In this document: in pieces, positions 59,560 through 64,000 of the stretch
How positions within the stretch are numbered: position 1 is the stretch's first letter
Layout: every line of letters starts with the position of its first letter
Assembly (NCBI GenBank): GCA_002311025.1
Contig: DBYY01000004.1
Span: 1-64,000, forward strand
Origin: Candidatus Proelusimicrobium tauri
GTDB taxonomy: Bacteria; Elusimicrobiota; Elusimicrobia; Elusimicrobiales; Elusimicrobiaceae
DNA: 64,000 nt
Direction: 5' to 3'
Program-made: the position numbers and the translations under genes
The notes under the pieces: generated by a model
The model's input: the letters and a program-made list of their open reading frames with translations, nothing else
The model's database searches: none
What the model was told of the DNA's origin: nothing

Positions 59560-60268
59560 ATATTTATTTTCACTTTTTCTGCTTTGTCCGCTTTTACTTA
59601 ATGCCGGTGCAAATGCAGATTTAAAACTTGGTAATAAAGCCTATGCCCAAGATAAATACGGCGCAGCGTATGAGTATTATCAAAAAGCCGCTAATGCCGG
59701 TGCCGAACAAGGGGTATATAATAGTGGTGCGGCTCTTTATCGTTTGAAAGATTATGAGGGAGCAAGCAGACAGTATTTACAAGCCGCCAAAGACTATGAA
59801 AATAAAAATGACCAACTTGTCCAAGATTCTTATTACAATGCGGCTAATGCCCAATATATGGATAATAAAACCGAAGAGGCCCTTTCAAGCGCAAGAAAAG
59901 CAATTATGCTTAATAGTAAAGATGAGGCTGCTATTCACAATATGCAATTCATGATTGAGCAATGTAAAAACGGTAGCCAGGACCAAAAAAATAAAGACGG
60001 TAAACAAAATTCCCCGCAGGATAATCAAGATAATAGCCAAGATCAAAATCAAAGTGGCAATAATGAGCAAGATAAACAAAATCAGGATCAGCAAGAACAA
60101 GAAGATAAGCAACAAGAGCAGGAAGATAAAGATAAATTAAGTCAGCAACAGGCGCAAGATATTTTAAAAATGCTCGGCGAAGGGGAAAAGAAAAACAGTC
60201 CTCCGCCTCTACAAGGTAATGCCGGCAAAAATAAGAACAATGAAACACAAGTGGAGAAAGATTGGTAA
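59552..60268 (+). CDS. batC: BatC-like TPR protein
   Basis: 238 aa. Signal peptide 1-19, about three TPRs (25-128; AYEYYQKAANAGAEQGVYNS, ALYRLKDYEGASRQYLQAA, YYNAANAQYMDNKTEEALSS). A long Gln/Asp/Asn/Lys-rich low-complexity tail (about 135-190) follows. It ends with EKDW, as do many BatC proteins. The tail's skewed composition is a family trait, not a sign of transfer. Stop overlaps batD by one base. Confidence 0.88.
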   Translation: MSKYLFSLFLLCPLLLNAGANADLKLGNKAYAQDKYGAAYEYYQKAANAGAEQGVYNSGAALYRLKDYEGASRQYLQAAKDYENKNDQLVQDSYYNAANAQYMDNKTEEALSSARKAIMLNSKDEAAIHNMQFMIEQCKNGSQDQKNKDGKQNSPQDNQDNSQDQNQSGNNEQDKQNQDQQEQEDKQQEQEDKDKLSQQQAQDILKMLGEGEKKNSPPPLQGNAGKNKNNETQVEKDW

Positions 60269-62121
60269 TGCCTTTTAAAAAAATAATTTTATTTATTTGC
60301 TTCTTATTTTCTTATATAAGTGTTTTTGCCCAGACACAAGTTTATGTAAGGGTGGATAAAACTTATGTGGAAGTTAAAGAAGAAATAAGTTTAACTTTAA
60401 GTGTTTCCAGTGATTCTACGGATATAAAAAGTCCGACTATGCCTTCTTTGCCTAATTTCAATATATATTCTTCCGGTCAATCTCGTAATGTTTCTATGAT
60501 AAACGGCAAAGTAAGTGTTAATGTTCGTTTTAATTATATTCTTTCTCCGCGTTTTGCCGGCAAAAGCACCATAGCACCTTTTACGATAGAAGTTGGTAAT
60601 AAAATTTATAAAACCGAGCCGATAGATATTGAAGTTTACCGCGCCGGTCAAAGTAATGCTTCCTCTAATAATGCAAATCAAAATTCTGCTTATGCCGGTG
60701 CCGTTGCCTATAAGGATAAAATTAAAAATACAAATAAAAAGGCAAATACTTCTTCCACAAATACTAAGCAAACAAATACAGCAAATATCCCGCAAAGGCA
60801 ACAACTGCCTGCTTTCTTTATGACTGCCCATGCTGATAAAAAAGAGGCCTACTTAAATGAACAAATTGATTTAAGAATAAGATTTTATCAAAGCCAAAGT
60901 ACTTTTGGCAATCCTCAATATGACAGACCCAAAATGGAAGGGTTTATCTTTGAAGATATAAAAACAAATCAAGGTTATGAAACGCTTGCCGGTGTTAAAT
61001 ATCACTATATAGAATTTGTAACAGCCCTATTCGGTATTTTACCTGGCAAAGCGACTATCGGTGCTGCAAAAGTGGATTATGTCCCTTCAAACGGTGTTAT
61101 GGAGGCCTTTGATATGTTCTTTAGTTCCTCTTCAAAGCCAAAAACCGTTGATACAGACCCCATTGATATTATAATTAAACCCTTGCCTCAAGAGGGCAAA
61201 ACTTCCGCCTTTAGCGGTGCGGTAGGGAGCAATTTTAAAATTGAAACCAGTGTGGATAAACCAACACTTTTTGCGGGGGACACTTTGGTTTTAAAAACAG
61301 TAATCAGCGGAGTTGGCAATATGCGCTCTATTGATGCTTTGCCACCGCTTGATTTAGGCCCTTCTTTTAGAATTTATGATTCTACTTCTTCTTCAAACAG
61401 TAAAATAACCGAAGGTAAATTAGGCGGGACAAAAGAGTTCCAAACAATTATTGTTCCAAGAACTTCCGGCAATTTTTCCATACCGGCATTTAAACTGCAG
61501 TATTTTAACCCCGAAAAAAATGCTTATGAAACTGTTTCAAGTCAAGAGATTCCTCTAAAAGTTTTACCCGCTAAAGAAGATCAGCAGGAAAATTCCGTTC
61601 AGTTCTTTTCTCAAGAAAATGCTCCGCAAGGCAAAAGAGTGGAAAAAATTTCAAGTGATATTTATTATTTGAAAAACGAAGGGATATCTCCGTTGACAAA
61701 AACTTTAACCGCAGTTAAAGAGTTAGGAAAATATAATTATCTTTTATTTGTTGTTATAGGTTTAGCGCTTTTAATCAGTTTTTTAAAGAAGGGCGAAATT
61801 GAATTCTTCTCAAGCCAAAAGACCTATTTGAGAGCAAGAAGAAAAATTTCCAAAGCCCAAACAATGAATGATATCGCGCCTGCTTTACAAGAGTATTTAA
61901 GTGCAAAACAAGGGCAGGCACTTGGTATAACTACCGTTGCCCAAAGTGCCAAAAATCTTAAACTTGAACTATCCACAAGCACGCTTTTAAATTCTTTCTG
62001 GCAGGAACTTGAAATGCTTAAATATGCTCCCGCCGATACTCTTAAAAATACCGTCGCTTTAAAACAAAGCGTTCAAAAGGCTTTGAACTTGCTTAAACAA
62101 ATTGAAAAGGAGGTTAAATAA
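60268..62121 (+). CDS. batD: BatD (oxygen-tolerance protein)
   Basis: 617 aa from the ATG at 60268, with GGAG upstream; a TTG at 60262 is possible but needless. Signal peptide 1-21, two or more immunoglobulin-like beta domains (about 22-120 and 175-310, 320-425), with a Ser/Asn/Thr-rich linker at 125-175. One helix near 490-508 and a short cytoplasmic tail finish it. The start (VYVRVDKTYVEVKEEISLTL) is typical BatD. Confidence 0.93.
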   Translation: MPFKKIILFICFLFSYISVFAQTQVYVRVDKTYVEVKEEISLTLSVSSDSTDIKSPTMPSLPNFNIYSSGQSRNVSMINGKVSVNVRFNYILSPRFAGKSTIAPFTIEVGNKIYKTEPIDIEVYRAGQSNASSNNANQNSAYAGAVAYKDKIKNTNKKANTSSTNTKQTNTANIPQRQQLPAFFMTAHADKKEAYLNEQIDLRIRFYQSQSTFGNPQYDRPKMEGFIFEDIKTNQGYETLAGVKYHYIEFVTALFGILPGKATIGAAKVDYVPSNGVMEAFDMFFSSSSKPKTVDTDPIDIIIKPLPQEGKTSAFSGAVGSNFKIETSVDKPTLFAGDTLVLKTVISGVGNMRSIDALPPLDLGPSFRIYDSTSSSNSKITEGKLGGTKEFQTIIVPRTSGNFSIPAFKLQYFNPEKNAYETVSSQEIPLKVLPAKEDQQENSVQFFSQENAPQGKRVEKISSDIYYLKNEGISPLTKTLTAVKELGKYNYLLFVVIGLALLISFLKKGEIEFFSSQKTYLRARRKISKAQTMNDIAPALQEYLSAKQGQALGITTVAQSAKNLKLELSTSTLLNSFWQELEMLKYAPADTLKNTVALKQSVQKALNLLKQIEKEVK

Positions 62122-62122
62122 A

Positions 62123-62860
62123 ATGGCTAAACTTTTAAAGAAATTAACTTTACTTATCTTTGTTTTTGCTTTAATTTGTCCTTTGCTTTTTGCGCAGGAA
62201 AGTGAGGCACAAAAGGCCTATAATCAAGGGGATTATTTGCAGGCGGCGCAACTTTATCAAGAGCAGTTGCAAAATACATCTAAGCCTAGTGCCGCGCTTT
62301 ATTATAATTTGGCAAACAGTTATTATAAACTGGGTTTAACGCCCAAAGCACTTGCGAATTATTATAGGGCTTGGCGTTTAAATCCGCGTGATAAAGACAT
62401 CCGCCATAATCTTACTTTTGTTATGGCGCAAAATGTCCAAAGTCTTATCCCTAGCGATGTGCCGGAATCTGCTTTTAATTTATTTTTCTACTTATCTATA
62501 ATAGAACTGGAAGGTCTTTTGTGGTTGCTCGGTTGGCTTTTTGCTTTGGTTTTAATTCTTGTTTTGATAACCAGTAATAAGAAATTAAGACAAATTCTAA
62601 TTCTAACAACAATTTGTATAGGTTTAGTAGGTGTTTGGTATTGGGTAAGACTTCCTTTTGATACAAAACCTTTAGCCGTTGTAAATAAAACCAAAGCCGA
62701 AGTCCGCAGCGGTCCGGGTGAAAATTTCCCCGTCAATTTAAGTGTCCCGCGCAATCATATTGTGGAGATTGAAGACAGAAAAGGCCAGTGGTCGCAAATT
62801 TTAATACCTTCCGAAAATACTCAAGGTTGGATTTTAAAAGAAGATTTAGAGGAGATATAA
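62123..62860 (+). CDS. batE: BatE-like TPR + SH3 protein
   Basis: 245 aa from the ATG at 62123, where AAGGAGG (62107-62113) is the ribosome binding site. Signal peptide 1-24, TPRs (28-95; KAYNQGDYLQAAQLYQEQL, ALYYNLANSYYKLG), two helices (about 118-145 and 153-170), then a bacterial SH3 domain (about 178-243; VRSGPGENFPV, QGWILKEDLEEI). The SH3 may bind peptidoglycan. It closes the Bat cluster. Confidence 0.9.
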   Translation: MAKLLKKLTLLIFVFALICPLLFAQESEAQKAYNQGDYLQAAQLYQEQLQNTSKPSAALYYNLANSYYKLGLTPKALANYYRAWRLNPRDKDIRHNLTFVMAQNVQSLIPSDVPESAFNLFFYLSIIELEGLLWLLGWLFALVLILVLITSNKKLRQILILTTICIGLVGVWYWVRLPFDTKPLAVVNKTKAEVRSGPGENFPVNLSVPRNHIVEIEDRKGQWSQILIPSENTQGWILKEDLEEI

Positions 62861-62861
62861 A

Positions 62862-63422
62862 ATGTTTACAAAAAAGGAAACGCAGGAATTAATAGAAGTT
62901 TTAACTTATGTCGGAGATAATTTAGGTCCGCAAATTGAAACACTTGCCAAACAAATTACGGAATGTTTTAAAAAAGGCGGTAAAGTTATTTTAATGGGTA
63001 ACGGCGGTAGCGCAGGTGATGCCCAGCATATTGCGGCAGAATTCGTAGGTAGATATAAAAAAGAGCGCAAATCCTATCCTGCCCTTGCTTTAAATACAAA
63101 TACATCTTCTCTAACGGCTATCGGTAATGATTACGGCTATGATGTTTCCTTTTCGCGCCAAGTGGAAGGTTTGGCCAAAGCAGGTGATGTCGTTATTGGT
63201 ATTTCCACTTCCGGCAATAGCAAAAATGTTTATAAAGCGCTTGAACTTGCCAAAGAAAAAGGTTGCTATACGGCAGCATTTTTGGGTAAAGACGGGGGAA
63301 CAATAAAAGATATTGTAGATTTAGCAATAATTGTTCGCTCTAACAATACACCGCGCATACAAGAATGTCATATCTTTATCGGTCACACCGTTTGTGAACT
63401 TGTTGATAAGGAGTTAAACTAA
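62862..63422 (+). CDS. gmhA: Phosphoheptose isomerase (sedoheptulose-7-P isomerase)
   Basis: 186 aa SIS-domain protein. GNGGSAGDAQHIAAEFVGRY at about 46-65, then NTNTSSLTAIGNDYGY, GISTSGNSKNV and the C-terminal IFIGHTVCELVD. It makes D-glycero-D-manno-heptose-7-P for LPS inner core. One base after batE, so it may share the Bat transcript. No other heptose gene is in the window. Confidence 0.92.
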   Translation: MFTKKETQELIEVLTYVGDNLGPQIETLAKQITECFKKGGKVILMGNGGSAGDAQHIAAEFVGRYKKERKSYPALALNTNTSSLTAIGNDYGYDVSFSRQVEGLAKAGDVVIGISTSGNSKNVYKALELAKEKGCYTAAFLGKDGGTIKDIVDLAIIVRSNNTPRIQECHIFIGHTVCELVDKELN

Positions 63423-63423
63423 T

Positions 63424-63879
63424 ATGAAAATTGCACTTGGCTGCGACCACGCAGGTTTTGCCATAAAAGATTTAGTTAAAAAAACTATTGAAGATTTCGG
63501 GGCTGAGGTTTTGGATTTCGGCACTTTTTCTACCGATAGTGTTGATTATCCCGATTATGCCTCTAAAGTTGCTTTGGCTGTTTCTAAAGGCGAGGCGGAT
63601 AAAGGCATTTTAATTTGCGGTAGCGGTATCGGCGTTTGCATTACGGCAAATAAATTTAAGGGTGCGCGCGCTTCTATTGCGCACGATATTTACAGTGCCG
63701 AACAGGGCGTTTTACACGATAATATGAACATTTTATGTCTTGGTGCGCGCGTAATTAAGCCCGAACTTGCGCCTGATTTAGTTAAGGCCTTTTTAAAAGC
63801 AGATTTCCAAAAAGACGAAGAACGCCACGCTCGCCGTTGCGGCAAAGTTCTTGCCTTTGAGCAAAAAAATTTTAAATAA
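63424..63879 (+). CDS. rpiB: Ribose-5-phosphate isomerase B
   Basis: 151 aa. GCDHAGFAIKDLVKK at 5-19 and ILICGSGIGVCITANKFKG near 62-80 with the catalytic cysteine, then ARASIAHDIYSAEQGVLHDN. It converts ribose-5-P and ribulose-5-P. One base after gmhA, both being sugar-phosphate isomerases. Confidence 0.94.
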   Translation: MKIALGCDHAGFAIKDLVKKTIEDFGAEVLDFGTFSTDSVDYPDYASKVALAVSKGEADKGILICGSGIGVCITANKFKGARASIAHDIYSAEQGVLHDNMNILCLGARVIKPELAPDLVKAFLKADFQKDEERHARRCGKVLAFEQKNFK

Positions 63880-63900
63880 ACAGAAATATTGAAAAATAAA

Positions 63901-63936
63901 AACTCCTCTTTGTTTTTATAAAAGGGGAGTTTTTTA
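63901..63936. terminator. Bidirectional terminator, rpiB / probable rdgB
   Basis: AACTCCTCTTT (63901-63911) and AAAGGGGAGTT (63921-63931) with one G-U pair, and a T-run after. It ends the Bat-gmhA-rpiB run. Confidence 0.88.
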
Positions 63937-63944
63937 TGTGAAAA

Positions 63945-64000
63945 TTACAAATTTTTTAATATCGGAACAATTTGGCTAAAAGCGTGACCGCGGTGGCTGA
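63945..64000 (-). CDS. rdgB: C-terminal end of probable XTP/dITP diphosphatase (partial)
   Basis: Only the last 18 codons are visible, up to a TAA at 63947-63945. They read SHRGHAFSQIVPILKNL. SHRGxAxxQxxxxL is the usual end of RdgB/HAM1 proteins, which remove non-canonical purine NTPs. The call rests on this short tail alone. Confidence 0.5.
   Translation of the reverse strand, partial: SHRGHAFSQIVPILKNL

Noticed and set aside
59955..60140. Alternative-frame ORFs over the batC tail
   Set aside because: The Gln/Asp/Asn/Lys-rich codon run of batC keeps other frames open; they have no ribosome site and unnatural composition.
1..64000. CRISPR arrays, insertion sequences, prophage or a defence island
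   Set aside because: No regularly spaced repeats, transposase, integrase, capsid, Cas or restriction genes were found. AddAB is the only anti-phage-related gene pair and is housekeeping.

Overview
The window is an ordinary chromosomal stretch of a low-GC, didermic, anaerobic or fermentative bacterium. I see 58 protein-coding genes (one cut by the right edge), three tRNA genes, and no prophage, transposase, integrase or CRISPR array. Didermic envelope signs are GmhA (heptose of LPS core), an AsmA-like protein, a periplasmic AmiC-type amidase and many exported proteins. Fermentative signs are AdhE, a K+-dependent membrane pyrophosphatase, the glycine cleavage system and a complete Bat operon. 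This mix fits a gut Elusimicrobiota-like organism, but that assignment is inference from gene content and is not proven here.

Layout. 1-3.6 kb: a secreted SNase-type nuclease and an anchored ankyrin protein face a YgjP-type metalloprotein and a cell-wall amidase. 3.6-13.2 kb: one long run with gcvT-gcvH-gcvPA-gcvPB and a lipoate ligase, then a membrane metalloprotease-like protein, an AsmA-like protein, a PyrE-like phosphoribosyltransferase and RlmI. 13.2-18.1 kb: a membrane protein and deoB, then tRNA-Phe, a repeat-rich spacer, tRNA(CAU), lysS and uppP. 18.2-27.6 kb: addB-addA, ybaB, an M23 peptidase-bactofilin-SurA_N envelope cluster and a PfkB kinase. 27.6-31.7 kb: trmJ-like, cysteine desulfidase and radC on the minus strand, and lpd on the plus strand. 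31.7-33.9 kb: two tandem paralogous secreted proteins of unknown function, each with its own promoter and terminator. 33.9-44 kb: glgP, mazG and a metallophosphatase on the minus strand; then a GlcD-GlcE fusion, a short GlcF, a GAF/HD-GYP protein and hppA on the plus strand. 44-48 kb: nudix, gatA, gatC, an M15 peptidase and a SpoIID-like protein, all minus. 48.2-54.2 kb: adhE-trmL-MFS, a flavodoxin and a secreted HELLH protein. 54.5-63.9 kb: tRNA-Ser, then the Bat operon (moxR, DUF58, batA to batE) running into gmhA and rpiB, followed by the end of a probable rdgB.

How the genes work together. GcvT/H/P1/P2, the lipoate ligase and Lpd (26 kb away) make a complete glycine cleavage system. AdhE disposes of reducing equivalents, HppA recovers energy from pyrophosphate and GlgP mobilises glycogen. 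AddAB handles double-strand breaks. A large share of the genes serves the wall and envelope: amidase, M23, M15, SpoIID-like, UppP, bactofilin, AsmA and Bat.

No unmistakably new multi-gene system was found. The best leads are: (i) a series of genes whose start codon lies exactly where transcription should begin, implying widespread leaderless mRNAs; (ii) a TAGGYC-type dyad at a fixed distance from the -10 box of adhE and of both secreted paralogs; (iii) a GC-rich structured repeat next to two tRNA loci, one with an apparent fossil of the tRNA-Ser 3' end; (iv) the duplicated secreted-protein cassette itself.
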